64,000 bases of DNA, from the NCBI GenBank assembly GCA_038502055.1, contig JAXRKN010000037.1:1-64000 (forward strand), given 5' to 3'. Under the pieces are notes generated by a model. That model had not been told where the DNA came from and did no database searches. It was given only the letters and a program-made list of their open reading frames with translations. This stretch comes from Tanytarsus gracilentus. Its lineage: Eukaryota > Arthropoda > Insecta > Diptera > Chironomidae. Positions 1 to 15,850 of this stretch are shown here, piece after piece (the stretch's first letter is position 1; each line of letters starts with the position of its first letter). Position numbers and translations under genes: made by a program.

Positions 1-3000
1 TACATTCAAAAAAAATATGAAAAAAATAAATAAATATTTCTGATAAAATTTTTTTTTTTACACATGGGTCATAAGAAACCCATTGCTAAATCCAAAAATA
101 TTTATCACAGTGACATAAGCGATATGTCATTACGATCCTACAATAAAATGCTCTCAGAAAATATATAACAAGAAATTTAAAAAAATTACATTCAAAAAAA
201 ATATGAAAAAAATAAATAAATATTTCTGATAAAATTTTTTTTTACACATGGGTCATAAGAAACCCATTGCTAAATCCAAAAATATTTATCACAGTGACAT
301 AAGCGATATGTCATTACGATCCTACAATAAAATGCTCTCAGAAAATATATAACAAGAAATTTAAAAAAATTACATTCAAAAAAAATATGAAAAAAATAAA
401 TAAATATTTCTGATAAAATTTTTTTTTTACACATGGGTCATAAGAAACCCATTGCTAAATCCAAAAATATTTATCACAGTGACATAAGCGATATGTCATT
501 ACGATCCTACAATAAAATGCTCTCAGAAAATATATAACAAGAAATTTAAAAAAATTACATTCAAAAAAAATATGAAAAAAATAAATAAATATTTCTGATA
601 AAATTTTTTTTTACACATGGGTCATAAGAAACCCATTGCTAAATCCAAAAATATTTATCACAGTGACATAAGCGATATGTCATTACGATCCTACAATAAA
701 ATGCTCTCAGAAAATATATAACAAGAAATTTAAAAAAATTACATTCAAAAAAAATATGAAAAAAATAAATAAATATTTCTGATAAAATTTTTTTTTTACA
801 CATGGGTCATAAGAAACCCATTGCTAAATCCAAAAATATTTATCACAGTGACATAAGCGATATGTCATTACGATCCTACAATAAAATGCTCTCAGAAAAT
901 ATATAACAAGAAATTTAAAAAAATTACATTCAAAAAAAATATGAAAAAAATAAATAAATATTTCTGATAAAATTTTTTTTTACACATGGGTCATAAGAAA
1001 CCCATTGCTAAATCCAAAAATATTTATCACAGTGACATAAGCGATATGTCATTACGATCCTACAATAAAATGCTCTCAGAAAATATATAACAAGAAATTT
1101 AAAAAAATTACATTCAAAAAAAATATGAAAAAAATAAATAAATATTTCTGATAAAATTTTTTTTTTACACATGGGTCATAAGAAACCCATTGCTAAATCC
1201 AAAAATATTTATCACAGTGACATAAGCGATATGTCATTACGATCCTACAATAAAATGCTCTCAGAAAATATATAACAAGAAATTTAAAAAAATTACATTC
1301 AAAAAAAATATGAAAAAAATAAATAAATATTTCTGATAAAATTTTTTTTTTACACATGGGTCATAAGAAACCCATTGCTAAATCCAAAAATATTTATCAC
1401 AGTGACATAAGCGATATGTCATTACGATCCTACAATAAAATGCTCTCAGAAAATATATAACAAGAAATTTAAAAAAATTACATTCAAAAAAAATATGAAA
1501 AAAATAAATAAATATTTCTGATAAAATTTTTTTTTTACACATGGGTCATAAGAAACCCATTGCTAAATCCAAAAATATTTATCACAGTGACATAAGCGAT
1601 ATGTCATTACGATCCTACAATAAAATGCTCTCAGAAAATATATAACAAGAAATTTAAAAAAATTACATTCAAAAAAAATATGAAAAAAATAAATAAATAT
1701 TTCTGATAAAATTTTTTTTTTACACATGGGTCATAAGAAACCCATTGCTAAATCCAAAAATATTTATCACAGTGACATAAGCGATATGTCATTACGATCC
1801 TACAATAAAATGCTCTCAGAAAATATATAACAAGAAATTTAAAAAAATTACATTCAAAAAAAATATGAAAAAAATAAATAAATATTTCTGATAAAATTTT
1901 TTTTTTACACATGGGTCATAAGAAACCCATTGCTAAATCCAAAAATATTTATCACAGTGACATAAGCGATATGTCATTACGATCCTACAATAAAATGCTC
2001 TCAGAAAATATATAACAAGAAATTTAAAAAAATTACATTCAAAAAAAATATGAAAAAAATAAATAAATATTTCTGATAAAATTTTTTTTTTACACATGGG
2101 TCATAAGAAACCCATTGCTAAATCCAAAAATATTTATCACAGTGACATAAGCGATATGTCATTACGATCCTACAATAAAATGCTCTCAGAAAATATATAA
2201 CAAGAAATTTAAAAAAATTACATTCAAAAAAAATATGAAAAAAATAAATAAATATTTCTGATAAAATTTTTTTTTTACACATGGGTCATAAGAAACCCAT
2301 TGCTAAATCCAAAAATATTTATCACAGTGACATAAGCGATATGTCATTACGATCCTACAATAAAATGCTCTCAGAAAATATATAACAAGAAATTTAAAAA
2401 AATTACATTCAAAAAAAATATGAAAAAAATAAATAAATATTTCTGATAAAATTTTTTTTTACACATGGGTCATAAGAAACCCATTGCTAAATCCAAAAAT
2501 ATTTATCACAGTGACATAAGCGATATGTCATTACGATCCTACAATAAAATGCTCTCAGAAAATATATAACAAGAAATTTAAAAAAATTACATTCAAAAAA
2601 AATATGAAAAAAATAAATAAATATTTCTGATAAAATTTTTTTTTTACACATGGGTCATAAGAAACCCATTGCTAAATCCAAAAATATTTATCACAGTGAC
2701 ATAAGCGATATGTCATTACGATCCTACAATAAAATGCTCTCAGAAAATATATAACAAGAAATTTAAAAAAATTACATTCAAAAAAAATATGAAAAAAATA
2801 AATAAATATTTCTGATAAAATTTTTTTTTACACATGGGTCATAAGAAACCCATTGCTAAATCCAAAAATATTTATCACAGTGACATAAGCGATATGTCAT
2901 TACGATCCTACAATAAAATGCTCTCAGAAAATATATAACAAGAAATTTAAAAAAATTACATTCAAAAAAAATATGAAAAAAATAAATAAATATTTCTGAT

Positions 3001-6000
3001 AAAATTTTTTTTTTACACATGGGTCATAAGAAACCCATTGCTAAATCCAAAAATATTTATCACAGTGACATAAGCGATATGTCATTACGATCCTACAATA
3101 AAATGCTCTCAGAAAATATATAACAAGAAATTTAAAAAAATTACATTCAAAAAAAATATGAAAAAAATAAATAAATATTTCTGATAAAATTTTTTTTTAC
3201 ACATGGGTCATAAGAAACCCATTGCTAAATCCAAAAATATTTATCACAGTGACATAAGCGATATGTCATTACGATCCTACAATAAAATGCTCTCAGAAAA
3301 TATATAACAAGAAATTTAAAAAAATTACATTCAAAAAAAATATGAAAAAAATAAATAAATATTTCTGATAAAATTTTTTTTTACACATGGGTCATAAGAA
3401 ACCCATTGCTAAATCCAAAAATATTTATCACAGTGACATAAGCGATATGTCATTACGATCCTACAATAAAATGCTCTCAGAAAATATATAACAAGAAATT
3501 TAAAAAAATTACATTCAAAAAAAATATGAAAAAAATAAATAAATATTTCTGATAAATTTTTTTTTACACATGGGTCATAAGAAACCCATTGCTAAATCCA
3601 AAAATATTTATCACAGTGACATAAGCGATATGTCATTACGATCCTACAATAAAATGCTCTCAGAAAATATATAACAAGAAATTTAAAAAAATTACATTCA
3701 AAAAAAATATGAAAAAAATAAATAAATATTTCTGATAAAATTTTTTTTTACACATGGGTCATAAGAAACCCATTGCTAAATCCAAAAATATTTATCACAG
3801 TGACATAAGCGATATGTCATTACGATCCTACAATAAAATGCTCTCAGAAAATATATAACAAGAAATTTAAAAAAATTACATTCAAAAAAAATATGAAAAA
3901 AATAAATAAATATTTCTGATAAAATTTTTTTTTTACACATGGGTCATAAGAAACCCATTGCTAAATCCAAAAATATTTATCACAGTGACATAAGCGATAT
4001 GTCATTACGATCCTACAATAAAATGCTCTCAGAAAATATATAACAAGAAATTTAAAAAAATTACATTCAAAAAAAATATGAAAAAAATAAATAAATATTT
4101 CTGATAAAATTTTTTTTTACACATGGGTCATAAGAAACCCATTGCTAAATCCAAAAATATTTATCACAGTGACATAAGCGATATGTCATTACGATCCTAC
4201 AATAAAATGCTCTCAGAAAATATATAACAAGAAATTTAAAAAAATTACATTCAAAAAAAATATGAAAAAAATAAATAAATATTTCTGATAAAATTTTTTT
4301 TTTACACATGGGTCATAAGAAACCCATTGCTAAATCCAAAAATATTTATCACAGTGACATAAGCGATATGTCATTACGATCCTACAATAAAATGCTCTCA
4401 GAAAATATATAACAAGAAATTTAAAAAAATTACATTCAAAAAAAATATGAAAAAAATAAATAAATATTTCTGATAAAATTTTTTTTTACACATGGGTCAT
4501 AAGAAACCCATTGCTAAATCCAAAAATATTTATCACAGTGACATAAGCGATATGTCATTACGATCCTACAATAAAATGCTCTCAGAAAATATATAACAAG
4601 AAATTTAAAAAAATTACATTCAAAAAAAATATGAAAAAAATAAATAAATATTTCTGATAAAATTTTTTTTTACACATGGGTCATAAGAAACCCATTGCTA
4701 AATCCAAAAATATTTATCACAGTGACATAAGCGATATGTCATTACGATCCTACAATAAAATGCTCTCAGAAAATATATAACAAGAAATTTAAAAAAATTA
4801 CATTCAAAAAAAATATGAAAAAAATAAATAAATATTTCTGATAAAATTTTTTTTTACACATGGGTCATAAGAAACCCATTGCTAAATCCAAAAATATTTA
4901 TCACAGTGACATAAGCGATATGTCATTACGATCCTACAATAAAATGCTCTCAGAAAATATATAACAAGAAATTTAAAAAAATTACATTCAAAAAAAATAT
5001 GAAAAAAATAAATAAATATTTCTGATAAAATTTTTTTTTACACATGGGTCATAAGAAACCCATTGCTAAATCCAAAAATATTTATCACAGTGACATAAGC
5101 GATATGTCATTACGATCCTACAATAAAATGCTCTCAGAAAATATATAACAAGAAATTTAAAAAAATTACATTCAAAAAAAATATGAAAAAAATAAATAAA
5201 TATTTCTGATAAAATTTTTTTTTACACATGGGTCATAAGAAACCCATTGCTAAATCCAAAAATATTTATCACAGTGACATAAGCGATATGTCATTACGAT
5301 CCTACAATAAAATGCTCTCAGAAAATATATAACAAGAAATTTAAAAAAATTACATTCAAAAAAAATATGAAAAAAATAAATAAATATTTCTGATAAAATT
5401 TTTTTTTACACATGGGTCATAAGAAACCCATTGCTAAATCCAAAAATATTTATCACAGTGACATAAGCGATATGTCATTACGATCCTACAATAAAATGCT
5501 CTCAGAAAATATATAACAAGAAATTTAAAAAAATTACATTCAAAAAAAATATGAAAAAAATAAATAAATATTTCTGATAAAATTTTTTTTTACACATGGG
5601 TCATAAGAAACCCATTGCTAAATCCAAAAATATTTATCACAGTGACATAAGCGATATGTCATTACGATCCTACAATAAAATGCTCTCAGAAAATATATAA
5701 CAAGAAATTTAAAAAAATTACATTCAAAAAAAATATGAAAAAAATAAATAAATATTTCTGATAAAATTTTTTTTTACACATGGGTCATAAGAAACCCATT
5801 GCTAAATCCAAAAATATTTATCACAGTGACATAAGCGATATGTCATTACGATCCTACAATAAAATGCTCTCAGAAAATATATAACAAGAAATTTAAAAAA
5901 ATTACATTCAAAAAAAATATGAAAAAAATAAATAAATATTTCTGATAAAATATTTTTTTTACACATGGGTCATAAGAAACCCATTGCTAAATCCAAAAAT

Positions 6001-9000
6001 ATTTATCACAGTGACATAAGCGATATGTCATTACGATCCTACAATAAAATGCTCTCAGAAAATATATAACAAGAAATTTAAAAAAATTACATTCAAAAAA
6101 AATATGAAAAAAATAAATAAATATTTCTGATAAAATTTTTTTTTTACACATGGGTCATAAGAAACCCATTGCTAAATCCAAAAATATTTATCACAGTGAC
6201 ATAAGCGATATGTCATTACGATCCTACAATAAAATGCTCTCAGAAAATATATAACAAGAAATTTAAAAAAATTACATTCAAAAAAAATATGAAAAAAATA
6301 AATAAATATTTCTGATAAAATTTTTTTTTACACATGGGTCATAAGAAACCCATTGCTAAATCCAAAAATATTTATCACAGTGACATAAGCGATATGTCAT
6401 TACGATCCTACAATAAAATGCTCTCAGAAAATATATAACAAGAAATTTAAAAAAATTACATTCAAAAAAAATATGAAAAAAATAAATAAATATTTCTGAT
6501 AAAATTTTTTTTTACACATGGGTCATAAGAAACCCATTGCTAAATCCAAAAATATTTATCACAGTGACATAAGCGATATGTCATTACGATCCTACAATAA
6601 AATGCTCTCAGAAAATATATAACAAGAAATTTAAAAAAATTACATTCAAAAAAAATATGAAAAAAATAAATAAATATTTCTGATAAATTTTTTTTTACAC
6701 ATGGGTCATAAGAAACCCATTGCTAAATCCAAAAATATTTATCACAGTGACATAAGCGATATGTCATTACGATCCTACAATAAAATGCTCTCAGAAAATA
6801 TATAACAAGAAATTTAAAAAAATTACATTCAAAAAAAATATGAAAAAAATAAATAAATATTTCTGATAAAATTTTTTTTACACATGGGTCATAAGAAACC
6901 CATTGCTAAATCCAAAAATATTTATCACAGTGACATAAGCGATATGTCATTACGATCCTACAATAAAATGCTCTCAGAAAATATATAACAAGAAATTTAA
7001 AAAAATTACATTCAAAAAAAATATGAAAAAAATAAATAAATATTTCTGATAAAATTTTTTTTACACATGGGTCATAAGAAACCCATTGCTAAATCCAAAA
7101 ATATTTATCACAGTGACATAAGCGATATGTCATTACGATCCTACAATAAAATGCTCTCAGAAAATATATAACAAGAAATTTAAAAAAATTACATTCAAAA
7201 AAAATATGAAAAAAATAAATAAATATTTCTGATAAAATTTTTTTTACACATGGGTCATAAGAAACCCATTGCTAAATCCAAAAATATTTATCACAGTGAC
7301 ATAAGCGATATGTCATTACGATCCTACAATAAAATGCTCTCAGAAAATATATAACAAGAAATTTAAAAAAATTACATTCAAAAAAAATATGAAAAAAATA
7401 AATAAATATTTCTGATAAAATTTTTTTTACACATGGGTCATAAGAAACCCATTGCTAAATCCAAAAATATTTATCACAGTGACATAAGCGATATGTCATT
7501 ACGATCCTACAATAAAATGCTCTCAGAAAATATATAACAAGAAATTTAAAAAAATTACATTCAAAAAAAATATGAAAAAAATAAATAAATATTTCTGATA
7601 AAATTTTTTTTACACATGGGTCATAAGAAACCCATTGCTAAATCCAAAAATATTTATCACAGTGACATAAGCGATATGTCATTACGATCCTACAATAAAA
7701 TGCTCTCAGAAAATATATAACAAGAAATTTAAAAAAATTACATTCAAAAAAAATATGAAAAAAATAAATAAATATTTCTGATAAAATTTTTTTTACACAT
7801 GGGTCATAAGAAACCCATTGCTAAATCCAAAAATATTTATCACAGTGACATAAGCGATATGTCATTACGATCCTACAATAAAATGCTCTCAGAAAATATA
7901 TAACAAGAAATTTAAAAAAATTACATTCAAAAAAAATATGAAAAAAATAAATAAATATTTCTGATAAAATTTTTTTTACACATGGGTCATAAGAAACCCA
8001 TTGCTAAATCCAAAAATATTTATCACAGTGACATAAGCGATATGTCATTACGATCCTACAATAAAATGCTCTCAGAAAATATATAACAAGAAATTTAAAA
8101 AAATTACATTCAAAAAAAATATGAAAAAAATAAATAAATATTTCTGATAAAATTTTTTTTTACACATGGGTCATAAGAAACCCATTGCTAAATCCAAAAA
8201 TATTTATCACAGTGACATAAGCGATATGTCATTACGATCCTACAATAAAATGCTCTCAGAAAATATATAACAAGAAATTTAAAAAAATTACATTCAAAAA
8301 AAATATGAAAAAAATAAATAAATATTTCTGATAAAATTTTTTTTTACACATGGGTCATAAGAAACCCATTGCTAAATCCAAAAATATTTATCACAGTGAC
8401 ATAAGCGATATGTCATTACGATCCTACAATAAAATGCTCTCAGAAAATATATAACAAGAAATTTAAAAAAATTACATTCAAAAAAAATATGAAAAAAATA
8501 AATAAATATTTCTGATAAAATTTTTTTTTACACATGGGTCATAAGAAACCCATTGCTAAATCCAAAAATATTTATCACAGTGACATAAGCGATATGTCAT
8601 TACGATCCTACAATAAAATGCTCTCAGAAAATATATAACAAGAAATTTAAAAAAATTACATTCAAAAAAAATATGAAAAAATAAATAAATATTTCTGATA
8701 AAATTTTTTTTTACACATGGGTCATAAGAAACCCATTGCTAAATCCAAAAATATTTATCACAGTGACATAAGCGATATGTCATTACGATCCTACAATAAA
8801 ATGCTCTCAGAAAATATATAACAAGAAATTTAAAAAAATTACATTCAAAAAAAATATGAAAAAAATAAATAAATATTTCTGATAAAATTTTTTTTTACAC
8901 ATGGGTCATAAGAAACCCATTGCTAAATCCAAAAATATTTATCACAGTGACATAAGCGATATGTCATTACGATCCTACAATAAAATGCTCTCAGAAAATA

Positions 9001-12000
9001 TATAACAAGAAATTTAAAAAAATTACATTCAAAAAAAATATGAAAAAAATAAATAAATATTTCTGATAAAATTTTTTTTTACACATGGGTCATAAGAAAC
9101 CCATTGCTAAATCCAAAAATATTTATCACAGTGACATAAGCGATATGTCATTACGATCCTACAATAAAATGCTCTCAGAAAATATATAACAAGAAATTTA
9201 AAAAAATTACATTCAAAAAAAATATGAAAAAAATAAATAAATATTTCTGATAAAATTTTTTTTTACACATGGGTCATAAGAAACCCATTGCTAAATCCAA
9301 AAATATTTATCACAGTGACATAAGCGATATGTCATTACGATCCTACAATAAAATGCTCTCAGAAAATATATAACAAGAAATTTAAAAAAATTACATTCAA
9401 AAAAAATATGAAAAAAATAAATAAATATTTCTGATAAAATTTTTTTTTACACATGGGTCATAAGAAACCCATTGCTAAATCCAAAAATATTTATCACAGT
9501 GACATAAGCGATATGTCATTACGATCCTACAATAAAATGCTCTCAGAAAATATATAACAAGAAATTTAAAAAAATTACATTCAAAAAAAATATGAAAAAA
9601 ATAAATAAATATTTCTGATAAAATTTTTTTTTACACATGGGTCATAAGAAACCCATTGCTAAATCCAAAAATATTTATCACAGTGACATAAGCGATATGT
9701 CATTACGATCCTACAATAAAATGCTCTCAGAAAATATATAACAAGAAATTTAAAAAAATTACATTCAAAAAAAATATGAAAAAAATAAATAAATATTTCT
9801 GATAAAATTTTTTTTTACACATGGGTCATAAGAAACCCATTGCTAAATCCAAAAATATTTATCACAGTGACATAAGCGATATGTCATTACGATCCTACAA
9901 TAAAATGCTCTCAGAAAATATATAACAAGAAATTTAAAAAAATTACATTCAAAAAAAATATGAAAAAAATAAATAAATATTTCTGATAAAATTTTTTTTT
10001 ACACATGGGTCATAAGAAACCCATTGCTAAATCCAAAAATATTTATCACAGTGACATAAGCGATATGTCATTACGATCCTACAATAAAATGCTCTCAGAA
10101 AATATATAACAAGAAATTTAAAAAAATTACATTCAAAAAAAATATGAAAAAAATAAATAAATATTTCTGATAAAATTTTTTTTTACACATGGGTCATAAG
10201 AAACCCATTGCTAAATCCAAAAATATTTATCACAGTGACATAAGCGATATGTCATTACGATCCTACAATAAAATGCTCTCAGAAAATATATAACAAGAAA
10301 TTTAAAAAAATTACATTCAAAAAAAATATGAAAAAAATAAATAAATATTTCTGATAAAATTTTTTTTTACACATGGGTCATAAGAAACCCATTGCTAAAT
10401 CCAAAAATATTTATCACAGTGACATAAGCGATATGTCATTACGATCCTACAATAAAATGCTCTCAGAAAATATATAACAAGAAATTTAAAAAAATTACAT
10501 TCAAAAAAAATATGAAAAAAATAAATAAATATTTCTGATAAAATTTTTTTTTACACATGGGTCATAAGAAACCCATTGCTAAATCCAAAAATATTTATCA
10601 CAGTGACATAAGCGATATGTCATTACGATCCTACAATAAAATGCTCTCAGAAAATATATAACAAGAAATTTAAAAAAATTACATTCAAAAAAAATATGAA
10701 AAAAATAAATAAATATTTCTGATAAAATTTTTTTTTACACATGGGTCATAAGAAACCCATTGCTAAATCCAAAAATATTTATCACAGTGACATAAGCGAT
10801 ATGTCATTACGATCCTACAATAAAATGCTCTCAGAAAATATATAACAAGAAATTTAAAAAAATTACATTCAAAAAAAATATGAAAAAAATAAATAAATAT
10901 TTCTGATAAAATTTTTTTTTTACACATGGGTCATAAGAAACCCATTGCTAAATCCAAAAATATTTATCACAGTGACATAAGCGATATGTCATTACGATCC
11001 TACAATAAAATGCTCTCAGAAAATATATAACAAGAAATTTAAAAAAATTACATTCAAAAAAAATATGAAAAAAATAAATAAATATTTCTGATAAAATTTT
11101 TTTTTACACATGGGTCATAAGAAACCCATTGCTAAATCCAAAAATATTTATCACAGTGACATAAGCGATATGTCATTACGATCCTACAATAAAATGCTCT
11201 CAGAAAATATATAACAAGAAATTTAAAAAAATTACATTCAAAAAAAATATGAAAAAAATAAATAAATATTTCTGATAAAATTTTTTTTTACACATGGGTC
11301 ATAAGAAACCCATTGCTAAATCCAAAAATATTTATCACAGTGACATAAGCGATATGTCATTACGATCCTACAATAAAATGCTCTCAGAAAATATATAACA
11401 AGAAATTTAAAAAAATTACATTCAAAAAAAATATGAAAAAAATAAATAAATATTTCTGATAAAATTTTTTTTTTACACATGGGTCATAAGAAACCCATTG
11501 CTAAATCCAAAAATATTTATCACAGTGACATAAGCGATATGTCATTACGATCCTACAATAAAATGCTCTCAGAAAATATATAACAAGAAATTTAAAAAAA
11601 TTACATTCAAAAAAAATATGAAAAAAATAAATAAATATTTCTGATAAAATTTTTTTTTTACACATGGGTCATAAGAAACCCATTGCTAAATCCAAAAATA
11701 TTTATCACAGTGACATAAGCGATATGTCATTACGATCCTACAATAAAATGCTCTCAGAAAATATATAACAAGAAATTTAAAAAAATTACATTCAAAAAAA
11801 ATATGAAAAAAATAAATAAATATTTCTGATAAAATTTTTTTTTTACACATGGGTCATAAGAAACCCATTGCTAAATCCAAAAATATTTATCACAGTGACA
11901 TAAGCGATATGTCATTACGATCCTACAATAAAATGCTCTCAGAAAATATATAACAAGAAATTTAAAAAAATTACATTCAAAAAAAATATGAAAAAAATAA

Positions 12001-15000
12001 ATAAATATTTCTGATAAAATTTTTTTTTTACACATGGGTCATAAGAAACCCATTGCTAAATCCAAAAATATTTATCACAGTGACATAAGCGATATGTCAT
12101 TACGATCCTACAATAAAATGCTCTCAGAAAATATATAACAAGAAATTTAAAAAAATTACATTCAAAAAAAATATGAAAAAAATAAATAAATATTTCTGAT
12201 AAAATTTTTTTTTTACACATGGGTCATAAGAAACCCATTGCTAAATCCAAAAATATTTATCACAGTGACATAAGCGATATGTCATTACGATCCTACAATA
12301 AAATGCTCTCAGAAAATATATAACAAGAAATTTAAAAAAATTACATTCAAAAAAAATATGAAAAAAATAAATAAATATTTCTGATAAAATTTTTTTTTAC
12401 ACATGGGTCATAAGAAACCCATTGCTAAATCCAAAAATATTTATCACAGTGACATAAGCGATATGTCATTACGATCCTACAATAAAATGCTCTCAGAAAA
12501 TATATAACAAGAAATTTAAAAAAATTACATTCAAAAAAAATATGAAAAAAATAAATAAATATTTCTGATAAAATTTTTTTTTACACATGGGTCATAAGAA
12601 ACCCATTGCTAAATCCAAAAATATTTATCACAGTGACATAAGCGATATGTCATTACGATCCTACAATAAAATGCTCTCAGAAAATATATAACAAGAAATT
12701 TAAAAAAATTACATTCAAAAAAAATATGAAAAAAATAAATAAATATTTCTGATAAAATTTTTTTTTTACACATGGGTCATAAGAAACCCATTGCTAAATC
12801 CAAAAATATTTATCACAGTGACATAAGCGATATGTCATTACGATCCTACAATAAAATGCTCTCAGAAAATATATAACAAGAAATTTAAAAAAATTACATT
12901 CAAAAAAAATATGAAAAAAATAAATAAATATTTCTGATAAAATTTTTTTTTTACACATGGGTCATAAGAAACCCATTGCTAAATCCAAAAATATTTATCA
13001 CAGTGACATAAGCGATATGTCATTACGATCCTACAATAAAATGCTCTCAGAAAATATATAACAAGAAATTTAAAAAAATTACATTCAAAAAAAATATGAA
13101 AAAAATAAATAAATATTTCTGATAAAATTTTTTTTTTACACATGGGTCATAAGAAACCCATTGCTAAATCCAAAAATATTTATCACAGTGACATAAGCGA
13201 TATGTCATTACGATCCTACAATAAAATGCTCTCAGAAAATATATAACAAGAAATTTAAAAAAATTACATTCAAAAAAAATATGAAAAAAATAAATAAATA
13301 TTTCTGATAAAATTTTTTTTTTACACATGGGTCATAAGAAACCCATTGCTAAATCCAAAAATATTTATCACAGTGACATAAGCGATATGTCATTACGATC
13401 CTACAATAAAATGCTCTCAGAAAATATATAACAAGAAATTTAAAAAAATTACATTCAAAAAAAATATGAAAAAAATAAATAAATATTTCTGATAAAATTT
13501 TTTTTTTACACATGGGTCATAAGAAACCCATTGCTAAATCCAAAAATATTTATCACAGTGACATAAGCGATATGTCATTACGATCCTACAATAAAATGCT
13601 CTCAGAAAATATATAACAAGAAATTTAAAAAAATTACATTCAAAAAAAATATGAAAAAAATAAATAAATATTTCTGATAAAATTTTTTTTTTACACATGG
13701 GTCATAAGAAACCCATTGCTAAATCCAAAAATATTTATCACAGTGACATAAGCGATATGTCATTACGATCCTACAATAAAATGCTCTCAGAAAATATATA
13801 ACAAGAAATTTAAAAAAATTACATTCAAAAAAAATATGAAAAAAATAAATAAATATTTCTGATAAAATTTTTTTTTTACACATGGGTCATAAGAAACCCA
13901 TTGCTAAATCCAAAAATATTTATCACAGTGACATAAGCGATATGTCATTACGATCCTACAATAAAATGCTCTCAGAAAATATATAACAAGAAATTTAAAA
14001 AAATTACATTCAAAAAAAATATGAAAAAAATAAATAAATATTTCTGATAAAATTTTTTTTTACACATGGGTCATAAGAAACCCATTGCTAAATCCAAAAA
14101 TATTTATCACAGTGACATAAGCGATATGTCATTACGATCCTACAATAAAATGCTCTCAGAAAATATATAACAAGAAATTTAAAAAAATTACATTCAAAAA
14201 AAATATGAAAAAAATAAATAAATATTTCTGATAAAATTTTTTTTTTACACATGGGTCATAAGAAACCCATTGCTAAATCCAAAAATATTTATCACAGTGA
14301 CATAAGCGATATGTCATTACGATCCTACAATAAAATGCTCTCAGAAAATATATAACAAGAAATTTAAAAAAATTACATTCAAAAAAAATATGAAAAAAAT
14401 AAATAAATATTTCTGATAAAATTTTTTTTTTACACATGGGTCATAAGAAACCCATTGCTAAATCCAAAAATATTTATCACAGTGACATAAGCGATATGTC
14501 ATTACGATCCTACAATAAAATGCTCTCAGAAAATGTATAACAAGAAATTTAAAAAAATTACATTCAAAAAAAATATGAAAAAAATAAATAAATATTTCTG
14601 ATAAAATTTTTTTTTACACATGGGTCATAAGAAACCCATTGCTAAATCCAAAAATATTTATCACAGTGACATAAGCGATATGTCATTACGATCCTACAAT
14701 AAAATGCTCTCAGAAAATGTATAACAAGAAATTTAAAAAAATTACATTCAAAAAAAATATGAAAAAAATAAATAAATATTTCTGATAAAATTTTTTTTTA
14801 CACATGGGTCATAAGAAACCCATTGCTAAATCCAAAAATATTTATCACAGTGACATAAGCGATATGTCATTACGATCCTACAATAAAATGCTCTCAGAAA
14901 ATGTATAACAAGAAATTTAAAAAAATTACATTCAAAAAAAATATGAAAAAAATAAATAAATATTTCTGATAAAATTTTTTTTTTACACATGGGTCATAAG

Positions 15001-15850
15001 AAACCCATTGCTAAATCCAAAAATATTTATCACAGTGACATAAGCGATATGTCATTACGATCCTACAATAAAATGCTCTCAGAAAATGTATAACAAGAAA
15101 TTTAAAAAAATTACATTCAAAAAAAATATGAAAAAAATAAATAAATATTTCTGATAAAATTTTTTTTTTACACATGGGTCATAAGAAACCCATTGCTAAA
15201 TCCAAAAATATTTATCACAGTGACATAAGCGATATGTCATTACGATCCTACAATAAAATGCTCTCAGAAAATGTATAACAAGAAATTTAAAAAAATTACA
15301 TTCAAAAAAAATATGAAAAAAATAAATAAATATTTCTGATAAAATTTTTTTTTTACACATGGGTCATAAGAAACCCATTGCTAAATCCAAAAATATTTAT
15401 CACAGTGACATAAGCGATATGTCATTACGATCCTACAATAAAATGCTCTCAGAAAATGTATAACAAGAAATTTAAAAAAATTACATTCAAAAAAAATATG
15501 AAAAAAATAAATAAATATTTCTGATAAAATTTTTTTTTTACACATGGGTCATAAGAAACCCATTGCTAAATCCAAAAATATTTATCACAGTGACATAAGC
15601 GATATGTCATTACGATCCTACAATAAAATGCTCTCAGAAAATGTATAACAAGAAATTTAAAAAAATTACATTAAAAAAAAATATGAAAAAAATAAATAAA
15701 TATTTCTGATAAAATTTTTTTTTACACATGGGTCATAAGAAACCCATTGCTAAATCCAAAAATATTTATCACAGTGACATAAGCGATATGTCATTACGAT
15801 CCTACAATAAAATGCTCTCAGAAAATGTATAACAAGAAATTTAAAAAAAT
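1..15850. repeat. Tandem satellite array, ~184-bp unit, about 86 copies
   Basis: Direct reading shows head-to-tail copies of one AT-rich unit from base 1 to about 15850. Unit starts (TACATTC) lie at 1, 187, 371, 556 and so on to 15667. Units are 183-186 bp, and nearly all length change comes from one T-run of 8-11 T. Substitutions are very rare, for example TATTTTTTTT near 5950, one A lost from the A6 run near 8678, and a short GATAAATTT variant near 3551 and 6684. Each unit holds two short inverted repeats: ATGGGT/ACCCAT with an 8-base loop, and TGACATAAGCGATATGTCA with 6-base arms. The array runs off the left edge, so its full size is unknown. No open frame of 60 codons lies in it. It resembles a centromeric, telomere-associated or heterochromatic satellite. 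Homology to any named satellite is not claimed. Confidence 0.98.
14521..15850. repeat. Right-edge satellite block with a diagnostic G variant (8 units)
   Basis: The last eight regular units all read AAAATGTATAAC where the other ~78 read AAAATATATAAC, first at about 14533 and last at about 15826. The unit starting at 15667 also has TACATTAAAA instead of TACATTCAAA. The variant is contiguous and confined to the edge next to unique DNA. This is what is expected when homogenisation by unequal exchange is less effective at array ends. Confidence 0.93.

Noticed and set aside
1..15850. CRISPR-like repeat array
   Set aside because: The repeats are directly contiguous with no unique spacers, the unit is ~184 bp, and the genome is eukaryotic.
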